Source: a virus
DNA length: 31,998 nucleotides
Virus record (IMG/VR): IMGVR_UViG_3300037427_000224
Coordinates: 1 to 31,998 of that record
Strand: one strand, 5' to 3'
Made by a program: the position numbers and the translations under genes
In this document: piece by piece, positions 1-6,543 of the stretch
How the letters are laid out: every line of letters starts with the position of its first letter
Numbering within the stretch: position 1 is the first letter of the stretch
The notes under the pieces: generated by a model
Told to the model about the DNA's origin: nothing
The model's input: only the letters and a program-made list of their open reading frames with translations
The model's database searches: none

Positions 1-58
1 AGAAATAGCTGATGATAAGTTAGCAGTTGAAGTTATGAAGGTAAGAAAAGGTGGATGA
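1..58 (+). CDS. 3' end of an upstream gene (partial)
   Basis: An open frame enters from the left edge and ends at a TGA at 56-58, giving the C-terminal peptide EIADDKLAVEVMKVRKGG. The next gene starts at GTG 51, so the two overlap by 8 bases, as expected in a compact phage operon. Too little is visible to identify the protein. From its place just before scaffold and capsid genes it could be the portal protein or terminase; that is inference from gene order only. Confidence 0.55.
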   Translation, partial: EIADDKLAVEVMKVRKGG

Positions 59-245
59 ACGATTTATTGAAGAGCTAAGGAAAAAGCTTAGAGAACTAAT
101 GAACGAATTAACAGATTCCGTTGCTTTAGGATCTGCATTGAACTACGAACAATATCAACGAATGGTTGGGCAAATAGAAGGTCTAGCTATCGCAGAGAGA
201 GAACTCCTTTCTCTGGCAAAAAATTCAGACGAGGATGAAGAATAA
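51..245 (+). CDS. small acidic helical protein of unknown function
   Basis: This 64-residue protein starts at GTG 51, overlapping the end of the upstream gene, with purine-rich AAGGTAAG and AAAAG stretches just before it as a weak ribosome site. It is highly charged and predicted mostly helical (FIEELRKKLRELMNEL near the N-terminus, SLAKNSDEDEE at the C-terminus). There is no membrane segment or cysteine. Small proteins of this type sit between portal and capsid genes in marine phage genomes, so a head-morphogenesis role is plausible, but no specific function can be read from the sequence. Confidence 0.75.
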   Translation: MDERFIEELRKKLRELMNELTDSVALGSALNYEQYQRMVGQIEGLAIAERELLSLAKNSDEDEE

Positions 246-284
246 CCGTCTGCTGGTTAGCCACCAAACACAATAGGAGAAAAT

Positions 285-662
285 ATGACTACAGTGTACT
301 CCACTGCTGAGGTTGTCATTCCTGATGATTATCCTCAACCAACAGGTTATCGCATACTTATAGTTATGCCCAAAGTTGATGAAAAAACTAAAGGAGGCGT
401 TCTTCTTCCTACCGATACACGGAACAGGGAAGATGTCGCTTCAATTATTGGCAAGGTCGTCAAGATCGGACCAGACGCTTATCCATTGTCAGACGCAAAG
501 TTTAGCAAGGGCGCATGGTGCAAAGAAGGTGACTGGGTTATGTTGTCTAAGTATTCTGGACACCGTTTTGAATGTGACGGGTCAGAAATGAGGATAATAA
601 ACGATGATGCCATAATAGGGGTTATTTCAGATCCAACCAAAATAGCGAGGGCGCACGTATGA
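285..662 (+). CDS. phage GroES-like (Cpn10) co-chaperonin
   Basis: The 125-residue product has the Cpn10 layout. It has a first beta-strand (GYRILIVMPKVD, residues 21-32), then a mobile-loop sequence EKTKGGVLLPTD (33-44) in which V39-L40-L41 takes the place of the GroEL-binding IVL tripeptide of bacterial GroES. A GKVVKIGPDAYP strand, the EGDWVMLSKYSG turn and a DAIIGVI ending follow. It is longer than the usual 95-97 residues because of an N-terminal extension and a short insert near residues 66-77. By analogy with T4 gp31 it probably pairs with host GroEL to fold the capsid protein, which fits its place directly before the scaffold gene. A Shine-Dalgarno AGGAGAA precedes ATG 285. Confidence 0.88.
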   Translation: MTTVYSTAEVVIPDDYPQPTGYRILIVMPKVDEKTKGGVLLPTDTRNREDVASIIGKVVKIGPDAYPLSDAKFSKGAWCKEGDWVMLSKYSGHRFECDGSEMRIINDDAIIGVISDPTKIARAHV

Positions 663-1579
663 GTGAGCAAGAAAAAGAAGCTGTAGAAAAAGAAGAAGAG
701 AACTTTGAAATTGATTTGGATGAAGTAGAGCATATTAATAAAGGCGACGCTTCTGAAGAAAGCACTCCCAAAGTTGAACAGGAAGAAGTAGCAGAGGAAC
801 AAGAAGAGGTTGTTGAGGATAAAGAAAAAAAATCCCAAAAGCCTTCAAAGTTCCAAAAAAGAATTGATGATTTAACTCACCGTCAAAAAGAAGCAGAACG
901 ACAAAGAGATGAATATTATAAAGTTGCTTCTCAGACGATGGAAGAAAATAAAAAGTTAAGAAAGCAAGCCAATCAATTTGGTGAATTCGGCACAAAAGAA
1001 ATGGAAGGTCGAATTAACAGTGAAATGGAATCTGCAAAGCAAGCTTACAAAATTGCTTATGAAGAAGGCGATGCAGATAAAATTTTAGATGCTCAAACCA
1101 AAATGATGGAAGCCACCAATAGGCGTGGTGAGCTTGCACAGATGAAGCAATTTTCTGACCAGTCAAAACAACCAAGTGATGTTGACAGGTCAATACCACC
1201 TCCACCAAATGCCAAGGCAGTTGAGTGGGCAAGTGGCAATCCGTGGTTTAATAGTGATATGATTATGACGAATGCGGCATATACCATTCACGACGAACTG
1301 CTTAAACAAGGAATATCTGGAGACAGCGACCTTTATTACGAAAGACTTGATAATCGTATGAAGGAAGAGTTTCCACATAAATTTTCTTCTGATGACACTA
1401 TGACCGTTCAGAAGAATGCTGGTAATCCCGTGAATACCACTTTGGTCACTCCTGCTGGAAACCAATCGCCAAAAAAATCACGCAAGGTCAAACTTTCACC
1501 CAGCCAAGTGGCTGTCGCCAAAAGGTTAGGCGTTCCCCTAGAGGAATATGCCAAACAATTTGTCGCACTTAACAATTAG
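659..1579 (+). CDS. putative capsid scaffolding protein
   Basis: The start ATG at 659 overlaps the co-chaperonin stop (ATGA), indicating translational coupling. The 306-residue product has a very acidic, Glu/Lys-rich N-terminus (residues 1-65), a long charged helical and probably coiled-coil middle (about 65-170), a Pro-rich segment (SIPPPPNAKAVEW) and a basic helical C-terminus ending in SPSQVAVAKRLGVPLEEYAKQ. An acidic coiled coil with a basic C-terminal helix placed before the major capsid gene is the classic scaffold arrangement, and 'AKRLGV..EEYAKQ' endings recur in phage scaffolds. No protease motif is visible. Function is assigned from architecture and location. Confidence 0.75.
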   Translation: MSEQEKEAVEKEEENFEIDLDEVEHINKGDASEESTPKVEQEEVAEEQEEVVEDKEKKSQKPSKFQKRIDDLTHRQKEAERQRDEYYKVASQTMEENKKLRKQANQFGEFGTKEMEGRINSEMESAKQAYKIAYEEGDADKILDAQTKMMEATNRRGELAQMKQFSDQSKQPSDVDRSIPPPPNAKAVEWASGNPWFNSDMIMTNAAYTIHDELLKQGISGDSDLYYERLDNRMKEEFPHKFSSDDTMTVQKNAGNPVNTTLVTPAGNQSPKKSRKVKLSPSQVAVAKRLGVPLEEYAKQFVALNN

Positions 1580-1590
1580 GAGATATTCTA

Positions 1591-2055
1591 ATGGTAGCTA
1601 AAAAACAAGCAAATCGTACACCCCGTGAAATTGAGAAGCGAGAGCAGGATGTGCGCAACGAAGACTGGACACCACCAAACTTATTACCCGACCCACTGCC
1701 CCAAGAAGGGTGGAGCTTTAAATGGGTGCGCACTTCTACTTTGGGAAAAGATGACCCGATGAATTTCAGCAAGAAACTTAGAGAAGGATGGGAAGCAGTT
1801 CCTGTCAATGAATGCCCTGAAATGGAACATCTTGTGTTAGACCCAAGCCCAAGGTTTGAAGGAAAGATAGAAGTTGGTGGATTGCTTCTTTGTAGGATGC
1901 CCACAGGAAGAGCGTCTCAACGAAATGAATACTACAGAAAACAATCTACTGAAGCTATACGTTCTGTTGACTCGTCTCTAATGAGGGAATCCAACCCTAG
2001 AATGCCTATCAATCAACCTGACAGGAGATCTAGTGTAAAGTTTGGAGAGTCATAA
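1591..2055 (+). CDS. conserved phage protein of unknown function (head region)
   Basis: This 154-residue soluble protein starts at ATG 1591 behind TTAGGAGATATT. Both ends are basic and hydrophilic; the centre holds Trp-rich segments (DWTPPNLLPDPLPQEGWSFKWVR, read as two adjoining parts near residues 28-50) and the hydrophobic GGLLLCRMPTGRASQR near residues 98-112. No domain is recognised with confidence. It lies between the scaffold-like protein and the head-associated protein, so it is probably a minor head or head-completion protein; this is inferred from position. No signal peptide or membrane span is seen. Confidence 0.7.
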   Translation: MVAKKQANRTPREIEKREQDVRNEDWTPPNLLPDPLPQEGWSFKWVRTSTLGKDDPMNFSKKLREGWEAVPVNECPEMEHLVLDPSPRFEGKIEVGGLLLCRMPTGRASQRNEYYRKQSTEAIRSVDSSLMRESNPRMPINQPDRRSSVKFGES

Positions 2056-2091
2056 GACTCTTCACAATATTAACCTTAATAGGAGAAATGG

Positions 2092-2688
2092 ATGTCAACT
2101 ACATCTGCGCCCCGTGGTTTAAAACCCATAGGAATCCTTGGAGGTACGCCATTTGCTGGTTCTACTAGAGAATATTTAATCAACTCTAATTATGGCACGG
2201 CTATTTTCAACGGTGATTGCGTTGGCTTTGCAAACGTTGCTTCTTCAACTGACGATGGATATATTGTCAGAGAAGCTGTGGCAAGTGAAGTAAACCCAAT
2301 CGGTGTGTTCTTGGGATGTTCTTATACAGACCCAAATACAGACCAACCAACTTTTAGGCAATACTATCCCGGTAGTATTGTAGCAAGCGACATTAAAGCT
2401 ATTGTCGCTGTACACCCTCACACTTTGTACGAATTGCAATGTGACGGAGCTATTGCTCAAACCTCATTAGGTATGAGTTTAGATCTTGTTCAGACTGCAA
2501 GTGGTAGCACTGTAACGGGTAATTCTGGAATGCAAGGTGATGCATCAACTGCTTCAGTTGGTGGAGAAGCTTGGAAAATTGTGGACTTTATTGAGAGAGC
2601 AGGTTCTTCAGTTGGGGATACTTACACAGATATTGTTGTAATGTTAAATCCAGCAGAAAATGCATTCTTAGTAGATCCTATAACATAG
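2092..2688 (+). CDS. head-associated structural protein next to the capsid gene
   Basis: The 198-residue product starts at ATG 2092 with AGGAGAA just upstream. It is a small-residue-rich, beta-type protein beginning STTSAPRGLKPIGILGGTPF, with a central GVFLGCSYTDPNT segment near residue 75 and YPGSIVASDIKAIVAVHPHT after it. Proteins with this 'GVF.G..YT.P....P.F..Y.PG' pattern are encoded beside capsid genes in marine phages. A capsid decoration or accessory head role is the best guess. It lies 11 bases before the major capsid gene, consistent with co-expression in quantity. Confidence 0.65.
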   Translation: MSTTSAPRGLKPIGILGGTPFAGSTREYLINSNYGTAIFNGDCVGFANVASSTDDGYIVREAVASEVNPIGVFLGCSYTDPNTDQPTFRQYYPGSIVASDIKAIVAVHPHTLYELQCDGAIAQTSLGMSLDLVQTASGSTVTGNSGMQGDASTASVGGEAWKIVDFIERAGSSVGDTYTDIVVMLNPAENAFLVDPIT

Positions 2689-2699
2689 GGGGCTGAGTA

Positions 2700-3605
2700 A
2701 TGGCTATATCTAGAGCGCAACTTATGAAAGAGTTGCTTCCGGGTCTGAACGCATTGTTCGGCATGGAATACGCACGATACCCAGAAGAGTGGAGATCTTG
2801 TTTTGAGGTCGAAAGCTCAGATCGTGCTTTTGAAGAAGAAACCAAGCTTTCTGGTTTTGGAACTGCACCAACTAAAGACGAAGGTGCAGCAATTGCTTAT
2901 GATGATGCGCAGGAAGTATACACTGCTCGTTATTCACACGAAGTAATTGCACTTGGGTTTTCACTAACTCAAGAAGCAGTGGAAGATAATTTATATGACA
3001 GCCTTTCGGCTCGTTATACAAAGGCTCTTGCTCGTGCGTTTCAAAACACTAAGGAAGTTAAGGGTGCAGCGATCTTCAATGAAGGCTTCACAGGTCAAAC
3101 TGGAGGAGATGGAAAAAGTGTATTTGCTACCGATCACCCACTAGTAAGTGGTGGTACAAATGCTAATGAACCATCAACTGCGGCTGACTTAAATGAAACT
3201 TCTTTGGAAGCTGCCGTAATTGCTATCGGTAAATGGACAGATGAAAGAGGTCTTAAAATAGCCGCAAAGCCAAAGAAATTGTTGATCCCATCCGATCTTC
3301 AGTTTGTGGCAGAGCGACTTATGGCTTCTGAAAAAAGATCAGGAACATCAGACAATGATGTAAATGCTCTTAAATCTATGTCTGCCGTTCCGGGTGGTTA
3401 CATGGTTAACCACTTCTTAACTGATACAGATGCATGGTTCTTAGGAACTGACATTCCAAATGGCTTTAAGCACTTCACAAGAGTTGCAATGAAGACTGGA
3501 ATGGAAGGCGACTTTGAAACAGGTAATGTACGTTACAAAGGAAGAGAGCGTTATAGCTTCGGTTATTCCGACCCTCTTGCTTACTACGGCTCACCAGGAG
3601 CTTAA
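2700..3605 (+). CDS. major capsid protein (Mu gpT-like family)
   Basis: The 301-residue product resembles the Mu-like major head subunit gpT family. It has an N-terminal helical arm (LMKELLPGLNALFGMEYAR), then EEWRSCFEVESSDRAFEEE, the RYSHEVIALGFSLTQEAVED core, a helix with LARAFQNTKEVKGAAIFNE, and the characteristic FATDHPLVSGGTNAN loop around residues 140-155. LLIPSDLQFVAERLM and a C-terminal RYSFGYSDPLAYYGSPG follow. Gene order (scaffold-like gene before, terminator after) and length fit a capsid subunit. The start ATG 2700 follows a GGGGCTGAG ribosome site overlapping the previous stop. A strong hairpin terminator directly follows the stop. Confidence 0.85.
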   Translation: MAISRAQLMKELLPGLNALFGMEYARYPEEWRSCFEVESSDRAFEEETKLSGFGTAPTKDEGAAIAYDDAQEVYTARYSHEVIALGFSLTQEAVEDNLYDSLSARYTKALARAFQNTKEVKGAAIFNEGFTGQTGGDGKSVFATDHPLVSGGTNANEPSTAADLNETSLEAAVIAIGKWTDERGLKIAAKPKKLLIPSDLQFVAERLMASEKRSGTSDNDVNALKSMSAVPGGYMVNHFLTDTDAWFLGTDIPNGFKHFTRVAMKTGMEGDFETGNVRYKGRERYSFGYSDPLAYYGSPGA

Positions 3606-3612
3606 ATACTTT

Positions 3613-3638
3613 GGGGGAGAGAAATCTCCCCCTTTTTT
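3613..3638 (+). terminator. Rho-independent terminator after the capsid gene
   Basis: GGGGGAGA (3613-3620) and TCTCCCCC (3625-3632) form a perfect 8-bp stem closed by a GAAA tetraloop, immediately followed by six T residues (3633-3638). It starts 8 bases after the capsid gene stop. It could separate high-level capsid transcription from downstream tail genes or stabilise the 3' end of the capsid mRNA. Confidence 0.9.
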
Positions 3639-3643
3639 CTTGA

Positions 3644-3656
3644 CTGCATAATGCAG
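3644..3656. repeat. short perfect palindrome between terminator and next gene
   Basis: CTGCAT-A-ATGCAG is a perfect inverted repeat with 6-base arms and a single central base. It overlaps a TTGACT hexamer (3640-3645) that resembles a -35 element, but no convincing -10 lies at the normal distance. It could be an operator or chance. Confidence 0.4.
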
Positions 3657-3682
3657 ACTTTAGCCACGACAAGGAGATAAAC

Positions 3683-4570
3683 ATGGCAAACTCTACTTTT
3701 AAAGGCACTCTTCGTTCTGAAGGGGGCTATTCTCAAATTTCAACTGCATCAGGTACAGGCGTTGAAACAACAAATACAACCATTGACTCAAGTGGCAACG
3801 CTTCCATAGGGGGAACACTAGGTGTCACAGGGACAACAACTACTTCTGGGGATTTAGTTTCTAGTGGTGGAATGAATGGCATGACAGCCGCTTCATGGTA
3901 TAATGAAGGAATTGGCACTACAATGTTGGGAATGAACCCACAATGGAATCAGAACTTTGGTAAGTTTGGGGCAACTGGCGTTGTTGCAAACGTGGATGAT
4001 GTTTTGACTGAACCAATCATTGCGCTTAAACTAGCTCTTGCATTAGAAGGTGTAGCCACGCAAACGGCTGTTCCGACTGTTGCACAGACAGGAGCAATCT
4101 TTGGTGGAACTGGCGTTGTAGGAACAGACTTTACAATTGCTGCTGGCGCTACAAGCATGGCTGCAAATCAAAGTGTAGTAAGATACAACGGTAATGTTGG
4201 TTCTACTTTGGCATTAACAGCATCGACTACTGACCTTGCTTCAGATACTCATAAAAGTATGATTATCTTTAACAACAATGTCATTACTGCATCACAGGTT
4301 CTTACTTTACAAGTTCACACAAACAACGAACTTGATGCTTCCTCATTTGAAGCTTTTGTAACAGGTGCTGGAACAGGCGTTCTTGAAAGAGAGGCGACTA
4401 CCACAGATGATCATGCTAAAATCATCTTAACTGCATCAGCTGCAGACACAACTATAATAGCTGGTTCTTACATTTATTTTGAAGCCGCTGCCGACACAGA
4501 CAGCATGGCAGTCAAAATGATGATTAGAACCTCTGGTGGAACAATAGCAGTTACAACAGCTAACAACTAA
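3683..4570 (+). CDS. virion structural protein with fibre-like N-terminus
   Basis: The 295-residue product starts at ATG 3683 after ACAAGGAGATAAAC. The first 70 residues are Ser/Thr/Gly-rich with a SSGNASIGGTLGVTGTTTT spacer typical of trimeric phage fibres. The rest (about residues 75-295) is Ala/Thr-rich and beta-sheet-like (ATQTAVPTVAQTGAIFGG, then SYIYFEAAADTDSMAVKM). It lies between the capsid gene and a second structural gene and is bracketed by hairpin terminators, suggesting its own transcript level. A head fibre or decoration protein is a reasonable inference; no enzymatic motif is seen. Confidence 0.65.
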   Translation: MANSTFKGTLRSEGGYSQISTASGTGVETTNTTIDSSGNASIGGTLGVTGTTTTSGDLVSSGGMNGMTAASWYNEGIGTTMLGMNPQWNQNFGKFGATGVVANVDDVLTEPIIALKLALALEGVATQTAVPTVAQTGAIFGGTGVVGTDFTIAAGATSMAANQSVVRYNGNVGSTLALTASTTDLASDTHKSMIIFNNNVITASQVLTLQVHTNNELDASSFEAFVTGAGTGVLEREATTTDDHAKIILTASAADTTIIAGSYIYFEAAADTDSMAVKMMIRTSGGTIAVTTANN

Positions 4571-4576
4571 TCAATA

Positions 4577-4596
4577 GGGGGGTGTAAAAGCCCCCC
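4577..4596 (+). terminator. G6/C6 hairpin, possible weak terminator
   Basis: GGGGGG (4577-4582) and CCCCCC (4591-4596) form a 6-bp stem around an 8-base loop, starting 7 bases after a stop codon. The following ACATTTTAGG is a poor U-tract, so termination may be partial, or the hairpin may stabilise mRNA. Confidence 0.6.
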
Positions 4597-4614
4597 ACAT
4601 TTTAGGAGAATTTT

Positions 4615-5226
4615 ATGGGAAGATCAGATGTTCAAGCTATCACCATTAGTGATGAAGTAGCTCTGGATGCAGATGGTATATCGACAGCCGCCGCCGTAGG
4701 GAATAATGCTGCTTTGACAATTGGAGGAGCTTTGCATTCTGGGGGTACTGTTACTAACGCTTCTGGAAGACAGGTTACTCTTTTATCTGCTGGTGATGAT
4801 AGTGCAATTTCTTTTACCGTTGTAGGTACAGATGTTAACGGAGACGCTTTAACCGAAACAGTAACAGGAGCTAACGCTGGAACAGCTACAAGCAGTGGAT
4901 TTTTTAAAACTATTACAAGCATTACTGCCGTTGGAGATCCAGCAGGCAATATGTCAGCAGGTATAAACAATTCAGCTGCAGATGTTATATTTGAAGGAAG
5001 GGCAAGGCTTAAAGGCTTTTCAATTGTTTCGGGTGGTACAGCAGGAACTATCGAATTTAGAAATGCAAGTCCTACTGGCACAACTCTTTTTAAAGCAAGA
5101 ACTATAGGAACAGACAATACAACTCTTGACAGAACAATACCCGAAGAAGGCGTTGTTTTTAAAGACGGGATGTATGTTACTTATACTGTCGGCACAATCG
5201 ACATGATGACGTTCTTTTACGCATAA
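4615..5226 (+). CDS. virion structural protein, beta-rich
   Basis: The 203-residue product starts at ATG 4615 after TTTAGGAGAATTTT. It is rich in Ala, Gly, Ser and Thr, with repeated strand-like segments (NAALTIGGALHSGGTVTNAS, then DDSAISFTVVGTDVNGDA) and few charged residues, as in small decoration or tail-associated proteins of marine phages. The middle reads like an Ig- or jelly-roll-like beta domain (about residues 30-150), though no family can be named. Its stop overlaps the ATG of the next small gene (TAATG), so translation is coupled to the small-gene cluster downstream. Confidence 0.65.
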   Translation: MGRSDVQAITISDEVALDADGISTAAAVGNNAALTIGGALHSGGTVTNASGRQVTLLSAGDDSAISFTVVGTDVNGDALTETVTGANAGTATSSGFFKTITSITAVGDPAGNMSAGINNSAADVIFEGRARLKGFSIVSGGTAGTIEFRNASPTGTTLFKARTIGTDNTTLDRTIPEEGVVFKDGMYVTYTVGTIDMMTFFYA

Positions 5227-5390
5227 TGGTTACAAATACTTCACTTAACCTTCTTAAAAGAACGATTGCTCAAGCCAGATCTAGACTTGTTGTTCCAAAC
5301 AACAAAATTGTTAGGGCTGGCAAGGTAGATTTAAAACCTTTAAACGTAAAGGCAAAAGATGCGTCTAATAATGGAGCAAAAAATGACTGA
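5226..5390 (+). CDS. 54-residue basic small protein
   Basis: This gene is short and easily missed. ATG 5226 overlaps the preceding stop as TAATG, and the frame runs to TGA at 5388-5390. The product begins MVTNTSLNLLKRTIAQARSR and continues with LVVPNNKIVRAGKVDLKP; it is strongly basic, with no membrane segment. The chain of overlaps on both sides supports a real gene. It overlaps the start of the next gene by 8 bases. Function is unknown; a basic protein in a late cluster could bind DNA or another virion protein. Confidence 0.6.
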   Translation: MVTNTSLNLLKRTIAQARSRLVVPNNKIVRAGKVDLKPLNVKAKDASNNGAKND

Positions 5391-5589
5391 AGAACAAAAA
5401 CTTGAAGTGGCTTTAGCAAGGCTTGAGGAGCGAGTTAAGGGGCTTCAAGATGATATGGTAGAAATGAAAACGGACATGTCAGAATTAAGAGCTACGGCTA
5501 ATCGTTGGAAAGGCGCATTTTGGGTTATGATGGGTCTTGGAGGAGCTTTAGGTGTAATAACAAACTTTGCAATAGGATGGATAAAATGA
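5383..5589 (+). CDS. XhlA-like coiled-coil membrane protein
   Basis: I place the start at ATG 5383 because GGAG (5373-5376) sits six bases before it; in-frame ATGs at 5359 and 5371 are possible. The 68-residue product has a coiled coil (LARLEERVKGLQDDMVEM) followed by one transmembrane helix near the C-terminus (FWVMMGLGGALGVITNFAIG). This matches the haemolysin XhlA-type layout found next to phage lysis genes. It may be an accessory holin or membrane-anchored lysis factor, but no endolysin is visible in this window. Its stop overlaps the next start (ATGA). Confidence 0.65.
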   Translation: MTEEQKLEVALARLEERVKGLQDDMVEMKTDMSELRATANRWKGAFWVMMGLGGALGVITNFAIGWIK

Positions 5590-5954
5590 AATTCCCAGAT
5601 TTAAATAAAGACGGAAAAATAACTAAAGCTGATATTTTAAAAGGAAGAGGAGTAGCCATGATGTACGGTGGAAAAACCAAGCACAAAAAAATGCAATCAG
5701 GTGGTGTTGCAACGCCTGTTTCTAAACCAAAAATACGAATGCCAGTAAAAAAGCCAACGGCTGTTGAGCGAGACAACGCTTTAAATAAAGCTAAAATAGA
5801 AAAATTAAGGAAACTTCGTTCCGTTACTCAGAACCCACCGATGCCAAGACCTAAAAAATATGGTGGCGCAACCAAGCCCTATGGCATGAAGCATGGTGGA
5901 AAGTGCAGGGGTATGGGAGCAGCGACTAGAGGTGGTAAATATAAAGCAACGTGA
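5586..5954 (+). CDS. basic protein with EF-hand/dockerin-like loop
   Basis: ATG 5586 overlaps the previous stop (ATGA), giving a 122-residue protein. Residues 5-16 (DLNKDGKITKAD) match a calcium-binding EF-hand loop with D at 1, N at 3, D at 5, G at 6, I at 8 and D at 12; the Asp at position 12 is as in dockerin repeats rather than the Glu of classical EF-hands. The rest is very basic and rich in Gly, Met and Lys (KYGGATKPYGMKHGGKCRGM) and probably disordered. There is only one loop, whereas EF-hands and dockerins normally pair. A further ATG-rich stretch (VAMMYGG) near residue 24 could allow internal starts. Function is unknown. Confidence 0.7.
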   Translation: MKFPDLNKDGKITKADILKGRGVAMMYGGKTKHKKMQSGGVATPVSKPKIRMPVKKPTAVERDNALNKAKIEKLRKLRSVTQNPPMPRPKKYGGATKPYGMKHGGKCRGMGAATRGGKYKAT

Positions 5955-6136
5955 AAGTACTGTGGGTTTTAGTTGTTTTGTTGCATGGTACGGAAATTTC
6001 AGAGGAGATATATACAAATGATTTGGATGGATGTATTACGTTATCAAACAAGCTACAATCCCAGAATACACACCAAAGACGGGCAGGTGACACTGTATAT
6101 CTCAAGGCTTATTGCATCCCTAAAAAAGTGGATTAA
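5951..6136 (+). CDS. small secreted or membrane-anchored protein
   Basis: GTG 5951 overlaps the previous TGA (GTGA). The 61-residue product has a hydrophobic N-terminus (MKVLWVLVVLLHGTE), then a mature part with two cysteines (DLDGCITLSNKL and LKAYCIPKK) that could form a disulfide in the periplasm. The pattern of an N-terminal signal, a 'C..L...L' helix and a final 'YC.P' recurs in small phage proteins. No lipobox is evident, so a spanin lipoprotein is not supported. It overlaps the possible 6018-6179 gene in another frame by 119 bases. Confidence 0.6.
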   Translation: MKVLWVLVVLLHGTEISEEIYTNDLDGCITLSNKLQSQNTHQRRAGDTVYLKAYCIPKKVD

Positions 6137-6179
6137 GAGAAAAGAAAACGAAATACCAAAATATTTAGGGAAGAAATAA
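6018..6179 (+). CDS. possible overlapping 53-residue basic protein
   Basis: ATG 6018 is preceded by GAGGAG (6002-6007) at a 10-base spacing, and the frame ends with a TAATG junction to the next gene. The product (starting MIWMDVLRYQTSYNPRIHTK) is basic, especially at its end (KKWIKRKENEIPKYLGKK). Most of it overlaps the gene at 5951-6136 in a different frame, so either this is an overlapping gene or the ribosome site is fortuitous. The neat TAATG coupling downstream and coverage of the otherwise empty 6137-6178 gap favour a real gene. Confidence 0.4.
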   Translation: MIWMDVLRYQTSYNPRIHTKDGQVTLYISRLIASLKKWIKRKENEIPKYLGKK

Positions 6180-6469
6180 TGGCAACAAAAAAAGGAAGCA
6201 TGAAGGGTCATACAATTGGTGGGGGTCACAAGCGACCTACCAAATCTGGCGCAGGCATGACGGCTAAAGGGGTTGCTAAATATAGAAGAGATAATCCGGG
6301 ATCTAAACTTAAGACTGCTGTGACTGGAAAAGTTAAAGCTGGAAGCAAGTCTGCAAAAAGAAGAAAATCATATTGCGCTAGAAGTGCAGGACAAATGAAA
6401 CAATTCCCAAAGGCTGCTAAAGATCCAAACAGCAGGCTAAGGCAAGCAAGAAGAAGGTGGAAATGCTAA
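6179..6469 (+). CDS. small Lys/Arg-rich protein (DUF6321-like)
   Basis: The 96-residue product starts at ATG 6179 overlapping the previous stop. It resembles a small family I recall from cyanophages and marine phages. It has a Gly/Lys-rich N-terminus, TAKGVAKYRRDNPGSKLKTA (residues 28-47), KRRKSYCARSAGQMKQFPKA (60-80) and a final LRQARRRWKC. The YCARS..GQM and ARRRWKC motifs are the conserved core. It is extremely basic, suggesting contact with DNA or an acidic surface in the virion; function is not established. The family name is from memory. Confidence 0.75.
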   Translation: MATKKGSMKGHTIGGGHKRPTKSGAGMTAKGVAKYRRDNPGSKLKTAVTGKVKAGSKSAKRRKSYCARSAGQMKQFPKAAKDPNSRLRQARRRWKC

Positions 6470-6543
6470 TGGCTATTTCAAGATCAAATTTACCCAAATC
6501 AATGACAACAGGAAGAAAAAAGAAAAGGAAGAAAAACAAATGA
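6469..6543 (+). CDS. 24-residue basic micropeptide
   Basis: ATG 6469 overlaps the previous stop (TAATG) and the frame ends at TGA 6541-6543, overlapping the next ATG at 6540. The peptide begins MAISRSNLPKSMTTG and ends in a run of Lys and Arg (RKKKRKKNK). Its overlaps at both ends in a continuous chain of coupled genes, and a tail unlike random sequence, support translation despite the small size. Peptides starting 'MAISR' with a basic end recur at this position in marine phage genomes. Function is unknown. Confidence 0.5.
   Translation: MAISRSNLPKSMTTGRKKKRKKNK

Noticed and set aside
376-591. Forward 71-codon frame inside the GroES-like gene
   Set aside because: No convincing ribosome site at its ATG, and the sequence has no family look; the other frame is clearly Cpn10.
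4632-5117. 161-codon reverse-strand frame opposite the structural gene at 4615
   Set aside because: Low-complexity Ala/Val/Pro/Leu composition is that of the antisense of a Thr/Ala-rich gene; no ribosome site.
6018-6136. Spanin (Rz/Rz1-type) pair for the overlapping frames
   Set aside because: Overlap geometry is suggestive, but no lipobox or Rz-type signal anchor and coiled coil is present.
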